From: Anaerolineae bacterium
Lineage (GTDB): Bacteria; Chloroflexota; Anaerolineae; JAFGEY01
Direction of reading: 5' to 3'
Assembly (NCBI GenBank): GCA_016783145.1
Contig: JADHXD010000037.1
Location: 1 to 37,175, forward strand
Length of the DNA: 37,175 nucleotides
The notes below the pieces were generated by a model. That model did no database searches, was not told where the DNA came from, and was given only the letters and a program-made list of their open reading frames with translations. The position numbers and the translations under genes are program-made. Below are positions 1 to 7,913 of this stretch, piece after piece; within the stretch, counting starts at the first letter, position 1; each line of letters starts with the position of its first letter.

Positions 1-631
1 CGTACCAGGACAGGGCGATGCCCGGCGGCTGGTCCCGCAGGACGGCGATGCTTCCCCCCAAGACCACGCAGAACAGCCACAGCGATTCCACGGCTTGGAC
101 GGGGTAGAGCCGCACGCCGACATAGGTGGGCGCGAACCCAAACGCCACGTGTCCCTGACGATAGCGAACGCCCCAGGGATGTGGGCGACCGTGACAGCAG
201 CCCATCATCAGGCATCCGATACGCCCACACGCGATAAAGAGTCCTACACCCAGCATGACCACGTCCAGGTAAGGCAGAAGGGGATAGCTCCCCAGCCGCA
301 GCAGCACAGCGGTCACGACCAACACCCCTGCCTGGTGATGGTAGTTGACGATGCGCTCCTCGCCGCTGATCACCTTGGTGACCATGGTCAGTCCCAGCAG
401 CACAGAGACCGCAGTCAGCCCGATGGCGACCATCATCCACGGTGACAAGCCCTGATATGCTGCCAGGGCTGCGCCCAACAGGGCGGCAAGCGCCGCGCCA
501 ATGCCCCCACAAACCTGAAAGGCGGGTATCCAGGATCCCAGAAGGCGGATCCGGGGCCGGACCACCTTATCCAGCCCGCAGTTCAGCGTATGGAGGAGAG
601 GCTTGCATGTACCGAGCCACGATTGGATCAT
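1..631 (-). CDS. Lgt-like (prolipoprotein diacylglyceryl transferase family) membrane protein, partial
   Basis: The frame is open from an ATG at 629-631 to the left edge (210 residues, C-terminus missing). The ATG overlaps the TGA of the DUF4157 gene as ATGA, so translation is coupled. Translation gives several hydrophobic segments (about 35-60, 64-85, 102-135) and a cluster GRIGCLMMGCCHGRP at residues 136-150 followed by GVRY and, near 175-183, LYPVQAVES. This matches the Lgt signature (GRIGxFxxGCCxG, then P-T-Q-L-Y-E) in which the arginine is essential for moving diacylglycerol from phosphatidylglycerol to a lipobox cysteine. The region before this signature is shorter than in E. coli Lgt, so it could be a specialised paralogue with another acceptor. 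Its position as the last visible gene of an injection-system operon suggests a membrane role tied to that system; this is inference. Family assignment is fairly secure, substrate unknown. Confidence 0.75.
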   Translation of the reverse strand, partial: MIQSWLGTCKPLLHTLNCGLDKVVRPRIRLLGSWIPAFQVCGGIGAALAALLGAALAAYQGLSPWMMVAIGLTAVSVLLGLTMVTKVISGEERIVNYHHQAGVLVVTAVLLRLGSYPLLPYLDVVMLGVGLFIACGRIGCLMMGCCHGRPHPWGVRYRQGHVAFGFAPTYVGVRLYPVQAVESLWLFCVVLGGSIAVLRDQPPGIALSWY

Positions 632-3600
632 ATCTCGACCGTCTTCTCGCCGGTATCACTCACCGAGCCGGCACCAGCGCCGCCGTTCTCGGCACCCTGC
701 TTTTGGACGTGCATATAGTACTTGCCACCCTCCTTGGAGACGCGCAGGGAGATCTTGAACCCGGAGCCGGGTACGACGGGGCCGTTGTGCAGATCCCACT
801 TGATGTCGGTCCGATCGCAGGCAAACCGGAAGAACTGGTCTTGCTGGACGGTCGAGTTGGGCGCTGCGTCGATCTTTGCCCTGGCCCCGCCAACGCTGCC
901 TGCATAGATCGCGTGGTCGTCGTACTGCGGCTTCTCGGTCTTGATAAAGGTAGACTGTCTGACGGGCATGTTCTGGAAAGCACCGGTCCCGCCGCTGCCG
1001 GCGCTGATGATCTCAGACATGCTTGTCTCATTACAGTCGGAATTGACTCCCGAGTCAGAGGTGAACGACAGATTGTACCGTGCTCCCCAGATCCGGTATC
1101 CCTCGAAGGGGTCCCCCTTGAGCTCTTTGCCAAAAGAAAATCCGATCGCGCTGGGGTAGGCCGCCACGTAAAAGCTGTTGCTCACGGCGAGCCGTTTCCC
1201 TGTCCGGTCGCCCAGCCAGGCAACCAGGCGCAGTGTGCCGCTGGGGGTGATCGTCTGCTTTGTCCCCACCACCTTGATCGTGTGGCTGCCATCCGCCTCG
1301 ATCTCTCGTTCTTTCTTCCCGTCGAGGGTCACCTGTCCGCTCACGCCGCTCATCCCTTCGGGCATCAAGGTGATCGGCTCCATGCAGTCCTGCCAGCCAG
1401 AGACATCGACCTGCACCTCCTGCTCGACCCGGGGAGGAATACGCTGGATGTCAGACGGCGTGTTGGGCGCGTTGACCTCGTGGATCTTGACCGTGGGCGC
1501 GGGAGTCCCCTCCGGGCATTTCTTCCTGCAGGTCGACAAGCGCAATCCGGACCGGAGCCGGGGAATGGCCGTACTTGGGATCCGGGCCAGGGCGTTCCTC
1601 GTGCCCGTCCACATCGAAGCGACGGCGTGGATCGCAGAACGGTCCGCGTCCATCTCCAGCGCTGGCTCCTCGACCTGTCCCTTTTGAATCGGGCCAGCGG
1701 CGGTCCCGCCCTGCTGGAGCACGTGCGCCATCTCGTGAGCGATGAGGGCATCGCCGACCAGCGTGCCCGGGCGGTATTCTCCCGACGCAAAAGCCACGTG
1801 TTTGCCGACGGCAAAGGCACGTGCGTTGAGATCGTCGCTGAGCTGAGCGGATCGGGCGTCGGTGTGGACACGGACGTGTGCCAGGCTCGCGCCCAAGGCG
1901 GGCTCCATTCGCGCCCTCACGCTGCTGTCCAGAGCGCGCCCATCCCCCAGCCGAGTCTGGACCGTGCGCGGGTCTTGAGCTCGCGTGCCACCGGGGCGAC
2001 CTTTGTAAAAGACACTCTCAAACGGTGCGGCGGCTCGTTGCCGAGCCTCATGCTCGACAGCAGACTGGGCGTTCGGGTCATCGCTCCGGGCCCTGGGCCA
2101 CGCGGAACTGGCCCAGCTTCTGAGCCTGTTCCACCCCCGGACCAGCTTGAGCAGCATAGAGAATGTCCCGTTCTTGAACTCGCTCCATCGACTACTCAGC
2201 CATTCCCATGCGGGCTGAAAGACCTGCTCCCGCAGTCCGGTCACGAGTGATCGCACCCGCTGCAGAGCCCTTTCGAGAGCCGAGCCTGTCCGCTCTCGCA
2301 GCGCCTCCCAGCGACCCCTGACCCCTTCCCACGCCGAACGGATCAGGCCCCGCGCACCATCCCTCACGGTTCTGAGTAGGTCCAGGGTCTGCGTGCCTGC
2401 GGTCTTCAGGCTCTGGTACACCTGTGTGCCCATGTCTTTCACCCCGCGATAGGCAATCGAGCCCGCGTTCTTGATCCGGTCCAGCGCGGAACGTTCGCTG
2501 TCCCGCAGCGCAGAGACCGCAGCGCGGATCGTTTCTCGCAGCCTGGAGACGGCCTGGCTGACCATCGATGCCAGGACCCTGGCGATCGAGGCGGCCCTCC
2601 CCAAGACGTCAGAGAGCGAGTTTCCTCCCCTCTGCCTGAGCCCAGAGATGAACGACATCCCCTTGCTCTTGAGGTCCCTCCACACCCCTTGTGCCTTTTC
2701 CTTGAGCCCCCTCCAGGCGCTGGTCGCCCGCTCTCGCAAGGCAGTCCACGCCTGGCGCGCCCTGGCCCGCAGTTGGGTCAGTGCCTGGCTCGCCATCTGC
2801 CTCAGCCTGGTCCGCAGGCCAGCCATCACCTCGCGCATCCTGCGCCACTTTTCCTGTACCGAGCGCCACACCGTCTGGATCTTGTCCCCGATCCAGCGCA
2901 GGGCACGTCTGGCCTTCTCGATCAGCGGACCCCACAACCTGTTGATCCAGCCGCTCAGGCGATCCCACATCCCATCGAACAGCCTCCTGAACGGGTTGAG
3001 CCTGCTCACAAATTCGTGCCATCCCGCCTCGATGGTCCGGGCACCGGACGTGAGGCCCTCCCTTGTGCCTCCGCCGTTCGCAAGAAGCGCCGCGGCTTGG
3101 CGTTGAGAGCTGCCGTGCAGGTCCCGGGCCTCCCGCTCCAGGGAACTCATCTGGGACGACGCTTGCTCCTGACGCTCGGTCCAGCCGCTCTCCACCTGCG
3201 TGACGAACGCAGCCGTATCCCCACGCAGGTCTGTCTCCTGCGTTTCGGCCTGGCCCTGGACCTCTTCCTCCATCGAGGTGGTCTTGCCCTGCAACTCGGC
3301 CCAACCCCCCTGCAGCTCGGATTGGCCGGCTGCCGCCTGCGCCTGGAGCCCCTGGCTCTGTGCGCTTGCCAGGGCCTCAACCGCGGCGGCACTGGCTTGG
3401 CCTCCAGCTTGCAGTGCCGCGCTCTGGGCGCTTGCGTCGGCTTGCAGCCCGGCCTCCGAGGTTGTTGCCTCGCCCTCAAGCTCGGACGACCTGGCCTGCG
3501 AGTCCCTCTGACTGGCGCTCCCTGCCGAGTCTGCTTGTCCTGTGATCTGATTGTAGAGGCCCCGCGCGGCCGCTGACACCTCGTCCAGCAGGCCACGCTG

Positions 3601-4086
3601 CACCCATCTTCCATCCCCCAATCGCCCGACTGCCTGCGCTGGGGGTGGTTCACCCGTCGCAGAGGCAGCTGCCTGGGGAGACCGCTGGATCGAATCCTCG
3701 GAGAACGCGTTCTCCTCTCCGGGATGCAGGTTCGGGAGCGCCTGCCCTGTATCTCGCTCGCGCCGGCTGGGCCCTCCCTGGGCGTGCCGTGATCCCCCAT
3801 CTGCCGGCGACCGGTTCAGCGATGCGACGACCCGCTGCAGGTGCTGATTGCCCTGCACGCGCCCGATCCGGGCCGCCAGGGCATGCCGCTGAGCACTGTG
3901 CAGCCGGCCCTCGACGAGCCAGGAGGCCTGCGAGGGCACAGAGTCCCCGCCTGCCATGCGAAGCGGGTCGTCGTGCGCTCCAACCTGCGCAGAGTCCTCT
4001 CTCAGTTCGGGAATCGGGACCGGGGCTTTCCCTTTCCCTTTCTGCTCCTGTCCCTTGCCCGCGATCGCTGAGCCTGGATTTGACAT
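628..4086 (-). CDS. DUF4157 eCIS protein with helical tape-measure-like centre (1152 aa)
   Basis: Residues 74-90 (IGRVQGNQHLQRVVASL) match the LQRxxGNxxvxRLL-type element usual near the N-terminus of eCIS-associated DUF4157 proteins. Residues 185-330 are Ala/Gln/Ser-rich and coiled-coil-like. Residues about 345-690 are a long series of amphipathic Trp/Arg-rich helices. A DUF4157 domain spans about 707-793, with the metallopeptidase-like HEMAH at 784-788 and a downstream ExDADR that may supply the third metal ligand. The last 300 residues are beta-rich and not recognised. DUF4157 is the hallmark domain of eCIS cargo or cargo-processing proteins. With no separate tape-measure gene in the locus, the 350-residue helical centre could set tube length or ride in the lumen; this is inference. 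It starts at ATG 4086 with GAGAGG just upstream, and its stop overlaps the Lgt-like gene by four bases. Confidence 0.85.
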   Translation of the reverse strand: MSNPGSAIAGKGQEQKGKGKAPVPIPELREDSAQVGAHDDPLRMAGGDSVPSQASWLVEGRLHSAQRHALAARIGRVQGNQHLQRVVASLNRSPADGGSRHAQGGPSRRERDTGQALPNLHPGEENAFSEDSIQRSPQAAASATGEPPPAQAVGRLGDGRWVQRGLLDEVSAAARGLYNQITGQADSAGSASQRDSQARSSELEGEATTSEAGLQADASAQSAALQAGGQASAAAVEALASAQSQGLQAQAAAGQSELQGGWAELQGKTTSMEEEVQGQAETQETDLRGDTAAFVTQVESGWTERQEQASSQMSSLEREARDLHGSSQRQAAALLANGGGTREGLTSGARTIEAGWHEFVSRLNPFRRLFDGMWDRLSGWINRLWGPLIEKARRALRWIGDKIQTVWRSVQEKWRRMREVMAGLRTRLRQMASQALTQLRARARQAWTALRERATSAWRGLKEKAQGVWRDLKSKGMSFISGLRQRGGNSLSDVLGRAASIARVLASMVSQAVSRLRETIRAAVSALRDSERSALDRIKNAGSIAYRGVKDMGTQVYQSLKTAGTQTLDLLRTVRDGARGLIRSAWEGVRGRWEALRERTGSALERALQRVRSLVTGLREQVFQPAWEWLSSRWSEFKNGTFSMLLKLVRGWNRLRSWASSAWPRARSDDPNAQSAVEHEARQRAAAPFESVFYKGRPGGTRAQDPRTVQTRLGDGRALDSSVRARMEPALGASLAHVRVHTDARSAQLSDDLNARAFAVGKHVAFASGEYRPGTLVGDALIAHEMAHVLQQGGTAAGPIQKGQVEEPALEMDADRSAIHAVASMWTGTRNALARIPSTAIPRLRSGLRLSTCRKKCPEGTPAPTVKIHEVNAPNTPSDIQRIPPRVEQEVQVDVSGWQDCMEPITLMPEGMSGVSGQVTLDGKKEREIEADGSHTIKVVGTKQTITPSGTLRLVAWLGDRTGKRLAVSNSFYVAAYPSAIGFSFGKELKGDPFEGYRIWGARYNLSFTSDSGVNSDCNETSMSEIISAGSGGTGAFQNMPVRQSTFIKTEKPQYDDHAIYAGSVGGARAKIDAAPNSTVQQDQFFRFACDRTDIKWDLHNGPVVPGSGFKISLRVSKEGGKYYMHVQKQGAENGGAGAGSVSDTGEKTVEI

Positions 4087-4108
4087 CGCCTCTCTGTCTC
4101 GTGGTGTC

Positions 4109-5068
4109 CTATCGGATCTGTAGGCTGTAGACGGTATGGGCGGGCTTGTTGGTCTCGATGAGATGCCGTACCATCTGCTCGTCGACGTGCTGATCGCCGC
4201 CTGGCTGGAGCGTCACCCGGAAGGAATGGGGGCCATCGACGTTCTCCTGGATCTCGACACGGCAGTCCGTGCTGGCTTCCAGCAGCTTGATCAGTCCCTT
4301 TTTCGTACCCCGAAAGTCATAGAGCTCGACTGCCGAATCCAAGACCGCCCGTCGTCGCTCGGCGGGCCAGCGCTCGTCGAGCACCAATCCCAACCAATTG
4401 GCCAACACCGACAAGTAGCTTTCAGGGGCTGTGCGCGGGTTGAGGTAGAGGTCAAAGTGAGCCGCGATCTGATCCAGCGGGCCAAAGAGGTCCTCAAAGA
4501 TGAGCAAGTAACGGCCCAAGAATGGGTCTTCGCTGTAGATGTAAGGCAGGTATTGCAGCCAGCGGCTCCGGTCGAGCGGCATGCCGATCCAGGGGTCGGC
4601 GGCTCTTCCGGCAGGGCGGCCCGGACCCACTGGCGGCGGTTCGACGGGGGGCGGAGCCAGGGGTGCCTCTTCGACGCGCAGCCCGGTGAAGGCCTCTGGG
4701 ACCTCAGCCGGGCTTGGAGCAGGCTCCGACGGCAGCACCTCCTCGATGGCCTGAGGGGCTTCGTACGTCAGCGTGAACGGACCGATGGCGATCCGGTCAC
4801 CGTCGCGCAGCTCACGGACCTCATTGGCGGGCAAGGGGATGTCGTTGACCATCGTGCCATTGCTGCTGCCCAGGTCAACTATGCGATAGGGCTGGCGGTC
4901 ACAAAAGATCTGGACGTGCCGCCGGGACACCAGCCCGTGGGCCAGGGACAGGTCGTTCTCCGGCGCGGGTAGGCGTCCAATGCGCAGGACCGGCTGGTCC
5001 AGCGCGATCGTCCGTGGGGACTCATCGGGCGCGCTGAGTTGCAGTTTCCCGGGAGTGGTCTGGGCCAT
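4109..5068 (-). CDS. FHA domain fused to phage tail protein I (gpI/Afp12-like) baseplate protein
   Basis: 319 residues. The N-terminal FHA domain (about 10-105) shows the phosphothreonine-binding landmarks GR (31-32), SRRH (48-51) and SSNGT (68-72). A Pro-rich linker (about 115-160) leads to a phage tail protein I domain (about 165-319) containing LPYIYSEDPFLGRYLLIFE and the FRGTKKGL motif typical of TIGR02242-type tail proteins. gpI proteins sit at the edge of the baseplate and normally carry the fibre attachment. The FHA head implies docking to a Thr-phosphorylated partner and so a phosphorylation input to assembly or firing (inference). ATG is preceded by GGAGGG. The gene follows the gpJ-like gene by 10 bases, in the order baseplate, then gpI, as in phage P2 and Afp. 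Confidence 0.9.
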   Translation of the reverse strand: MAQTTPGKLQLSAPDESPRTIALDQPVLRIGRLPAPENDLSLAHGLVSRRHVQIFCDRQPYRIVDLGSSNGTMVNDIPLPANEVRELRDGDRIAIGPFTLTYEAPQAIEEVLPSEPAPSPAEVPEAFTGLRVEEAPLAPPPVEPPPVGPGRPAGRAADPWIGMPLDRSRWLQYLPYIYSEDPFLGRYLLIFEDLFGPLDQIAAHFDLYLNPRTAPESYLSVLANWLGLVLDERWPAERRRAVLDSAVELYDFRGTKKGLIKLLEASTDCRVEIQENVDGPHSFRVTLQPGGDQHVDEQMVRHLIETNKPAHTVYSLQIR

Positions 5069-5078
5069 ATTCCCTCCG

Positions 5079-7049
5079 TTACTGATCGCTCGCCTTCACG
5101 CTGTGCTTGTCACTGACGATGACCTCGTGATCCAGCAGTTCGATCTTTTTCTCTTCGACATGCGGTCGGTTCCTGCTGTCCAACCAGGACATGTCCAGGT
5201 CCTTGATGTATTCCACACCCTCGACGCTCTGGATCGTGGCATAGAGGTCAGAAAGATACAGGTCACGGCCAAAAGGCCAGCCCTTTCCCTCCAGGCCACC
5301 GACAAAGGGGTTGAGCAGCGCCTCCAACCGGGCAGCGATGGCCTGTTCGACGCGGCGAGGCTGTGCCTCTGCACGGGCCTTGACCTCGACGTTGACGGAG
5401 ACGCGCTTATAGTCGGGCGCGCGGACGCTGAGCTGCGCGGTGAGCAGACGATGATCGTCCAGGTAGGCCTCGATGCGACGGCGCAGGTCATCGTCCAGGG
5501 CGAGCTGCGCCAGCGGCACGTACCCTGCCGCCAGGTGATCGGGCACACGAGGGATGACCAGGATGTAGATCTGTCCAGGACCAGGCTGCCCATTGGCGTC
5601 GGGCAAGCTGGCCTGCAGGCAGCGGACGCGAGCCACCTCGGCAGCGAACGCCTGAAGCGTCAGGTGCTCAAAGTCAGCGGGAGTAACCGCGCGCCGGCGA
5701 GTGCGGAGGGCGTGAGGAGCGCGCAGCTTGGCGTCTTCCAGGTCTTCGGCATCCACGCCACCGCTGGCGGGGCGCCGGTTGACCGCCCGGTCTACGTAGG
5801 GGATGGGCGACTTGAGCTCGGTGATCGTCCCTGAGCGCACATTGCCCACCGTGCCCCCACCGCGCCGGTAGAGGGAGAAGCGGATCTCGGCGCTGCGGGG
5901 CGGAATAGCCCCATAGCGATGTACTGTACCGTCTGGCTGGCGCAGTGCAGGACCAAAGCGCAACTCGCCCTTTACGCCGTCACAGACAAAGCACCGATCG
6001 TTCGGGCCAGCTCCACCAAAGTCTTCGATCTCCCGCCAGTCTTGCCACTCGCCAGGGTCCGCCTGCCAGACCTGCGCCGTCTCGCCAGGTCTGCGGTGCA
6101 GGATCGGGGCGCGCTCCAGTTCGAAAACCTGGCCCGGAGAGCCGTCCGAGCGACCGAGGATCTCCTCACGGATGGCGGTCGCATGCGTGGCAGAGACCGT
6201 ACCCCCCCAACTGACGACCGAGATGTTTCGCAGTTCGGGGGAAGCCTCGTATGGCTCCTGGTCGGCTTGCGACGCGACCACCCGGATACGCACCCAGTGG
6301 GCGCTGCCTTCGCCGATGGCGCGAGAGACCATGCCAGGCGGCACGTGAACCTTGATCTGCCCGGGCCAGTTGAGCCCGCCGGTCCCATCCTCTTCCAGCT
6401 CGGCATCTTGCCAGCCTCCCTCGCACCACGCCTGGTAGAGCAGCGGCGGGTAATCGGGGATGACGCCCCTCCCACGGGCCCGCACGCAGTCCAGGTCCAG
6501 GCCCAGGATGTGGCTGTCCAAGGGCTGCTCAAAGCCCAGGTAAAGGGCATCGCCCTCTTGAGGCACGGCGGAAAAGACGCTGAACTCGTTTCTCAGTCGC
6601 CGCAGGTTCACCGCGGCGTACTGGCCCCCTTTGCGGGTGAGGATGTGAGCCAGGCGGGGCACCTCGATGGTTAGCGGCTCATCGGTGGAAAAAACGACGG
6701 GCTCGCTTCCCTCTGTGCGGGCGGTAGAGACCTCGACCCCGGCGGGGATGTGCACAGCCTCTGGCTGCGGGGCCGACAGCCAAAAGGTGACCGGTACCTG
6801 GCTGGCGCGCGGCTCTTGCAGGCGGATGCCCAGCAGCTCCATCAGCTTGATGTAGTGCTTGTCCGGCACCTGGTTGAGACGATAAATCGCCGTTTCGACC
6901 ATCCACGCAAAGAGCTCAATGAGCGTCACGCCGGGGTCGCTGACGTTGTGGTCCGTCCACTCGGGACAGTACAGTGTGATCTTTTTCTTGGTCTCATCCA
7001 CAAGGTCCTGAAACGTTCGATCGTCCAGGTTGGGGGTTGTCAGTGCCAT
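5079..7049 (-). CDS. Baseplate assembly protein, gpJ/Afp11-like
   Basis: 656 residues. The N-terminus (LDDRTFQDLVDETKKKI, then CPEWTDHNVSDPGVTLIELF and YRLNQVPDKHYIKLMELLG) is the conserved opening of putative baseplate assembly proteins of the TIGR02243 type. The C-terminal half carries a baseplate-J-like region (RAVTPADFEHLTLQAF, then a VEVKARAEAQPRRVEQAI segment). In T4-like and Afp-like particles this protein, with gp25, forms the wedges that surround the spike and trigger sheath contraction. AGGAG lies six bases before the ATG. The gene is 31 bases after gp25 and 10 before the FHA-gpI gene. Confidence 0.92.
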   Translation of the reverse strand: MALTTPNLDDRTFQDLVDETKKKITLYCPEWTDHNVSDPGVTLIELFAWMVETAIYRLNQVPDKHYIKLMELLGIRLQEPRASQVPVTFWLSAPQPEAVHIPAGVEVSTARTEGSEPVVFSTDEPLTIEVPRLAHILTRKGGQYAAVNLRRLRNEFSVFSAVPQEGDALYLGFEQPLDSHILGLDLDCVRARGRGVIPDYPPLLYQAWCEGGWQDAELEEDGTGGLNWPGQIKVHVPPGMVSRAIGEGSAHWVRIRVVASQADQEPYEASPELRNISVVSWGGTVSATHATAIREEILGRSDGSPGQVFELERAPILHRRPGETAQVWQADPGEWQDWREIEDFGGAGPNDRCFVCDGVKGELRFGPALRQPDGTVHRYGAIPPRSAEIRFSLYRRGGGTVGNVRSGTITELKSPIPYVDRAVNRRPASGGVDAEDLEDAKLRAPHALRTRRRAVTPADFEHLTLQAFAAEVARVRCLQASLPDANGQPGPGQIYILVIPRVPDHLAAGYVPLAQLALDDDLRRRIEAYLDDHRLLTAQLSVRAPDYKRVSVNVEVKARAEAQPRRVEQAIAARLEALLNPFVGGLEGKGWPFGRDLYLSDLYATIQSVEGVEYIKDLDMSWLDSRNRPHVEEKKIELLDHEVIVSDKHSVKASDQ

Positions 7050-7080
7050 TGGATACTCCTTCGCGCTTGCGGAACCATGG

Positions 7081-7476
7081 CTACTCTTCCGGCATCAGAT
7101 AGAAGGGATAGACAAGGCTGCGCCGGTCGTGCGTGGCCTTGATGCGATAGTGGATTTCGATCAGCAGCCGGGCGGAATCCTCCCGATCTGAGTTTGCATC
7201 GACGGAGAGGACGCTGATACGCGGCTCCCAGCGACCCAGCGCACGGCGCACGGCACGCTTGACCTTGCTGGCGGTGTCACTGTTGTTGGGCATGAACACC
7301 AGATCGTGCAGATCGCAGCCGAATTCGGGGCGCATCACGCGCTGCCCCGGAGCTGTACGCAAGATGATCAGAATGGCCTGCTCGATCTCGGTGCTTCCGC
7401 CTACCAGGGCGATGTCCCCGTGCCGCCCAAGCCGGGGTGGAAATCCCCACCCTTTGCCGATGACGTCTTGATTCAT
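7081..7476 (-). CDS. Baseplate wedge protein, gp25/gpW family (Afp9-like)
   Basis: 131 residues, normal for the family. The pattern GDIALVGGSTEIEQAILII, then RTAPGQRVMRPEFGCDLHDL and a basic RRALGRWEPRISV helix-strand end, is diagnostic of the gpW/gp25 family. This protein nucleates sheath attachment at the baseplate and anchors the inner wedge. AGAGGA stands seven bases before the ATG; the PAAR gene stop lies 12 bases upstream. Gene order PAAR, gp25, gpJ, gpI agrees with eCIS and R-type pyocin-like loci. Confidence 0.93.
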   Translation of the reverse strand: MNQDVIGKGWGFPPRLGRHGDIALVGGSTEIEQAILIILRTAPGQRVMRPEFGCDLHDLVFMPNNSDTASKVKRAVRRALGRWEPRISVLSVDANSDREDSARLLIEIHYRIKATHDRRSLVYPFYLMPEE

Positions 7477-7488
7477 CGTTGATTCCTC

Positions 7489-7890
7489 TCATCCACCAGC
7501 CATAACCGTACCTATGGCGATGACCGTGCCCACCGGCAGGGGAGCCGGATCGTTGCACGTGTTGGCCGTATCGCCGTTGCGTGCGAGCGACTTGCCATTG
7601 ACCCGCACCGTGGTGCTGCCCACGATGACCGTACCCTGGTTCGTCGGCGGGATCTGAAACGACGGTCCGCCCATGGGGATGTGGGGTGGCTGGTTGGTCG
7701 CCGTACTTCCCATAGTCGCCGCAGGCATGCCCATGATTTTCACGTTGGTGCTCAGGTTCCCGTCGATCATCCCGTTGAAGGGATGGCCGGGTATGGGCGT
7801 GGGCACGGGTCCGCCGGGTGAGGGAACCATGACAATGTGCGTATCCACCGCTTGAATGATGTCTCCCTGCTTGGCTGCAGGTTGTCCCAT
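7489..7890 (-). CDS. PAAR-domain spike tip protein
   Basis: 133 residues, rich in Gly, Pro, Thr and Val with short strands. Short GD/GH turns and two halves (PGHPFNGMIDGNLSTNV and GTVIVGSTTVRVNGKSLARN) match the PAAR beta-prism that caps the VgrG spike and sharpens it, usually holding a metal ion with His/Cys side chains. The N-terminal MGQPAAKQGDIIQAVDTHIV is typical of eCIS PAAR proteins. GGGAG lies seven bases before the ATG; the spike gene ends 23 bases upstream, consistent with tip and spike being made together. Confidence 0.9.
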   Translation of the reverse strand: MGQPAAKQGDIIQAVDTHIVMVPSPGGPVPTPIPGHPFNGMIDGNLSTNVKIMGMPAATMGSTATNQPPHIPMGGPSFQIPPTNQGTVIVGSTTVRVNGKSLARNGDTANTCNDPAPLPVGTVIAIGTVMAGG

Positions 7891-7913
7891 TGAACCACTC
7901 CCCGATCGTCCGC

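Noticed and set aside
442-2250. 602-aa open frame on the plus strand
   Set aside because: Antisense to the DUF4157 gene; low-complexity, no domain or ribosome site; an effect of high GC.
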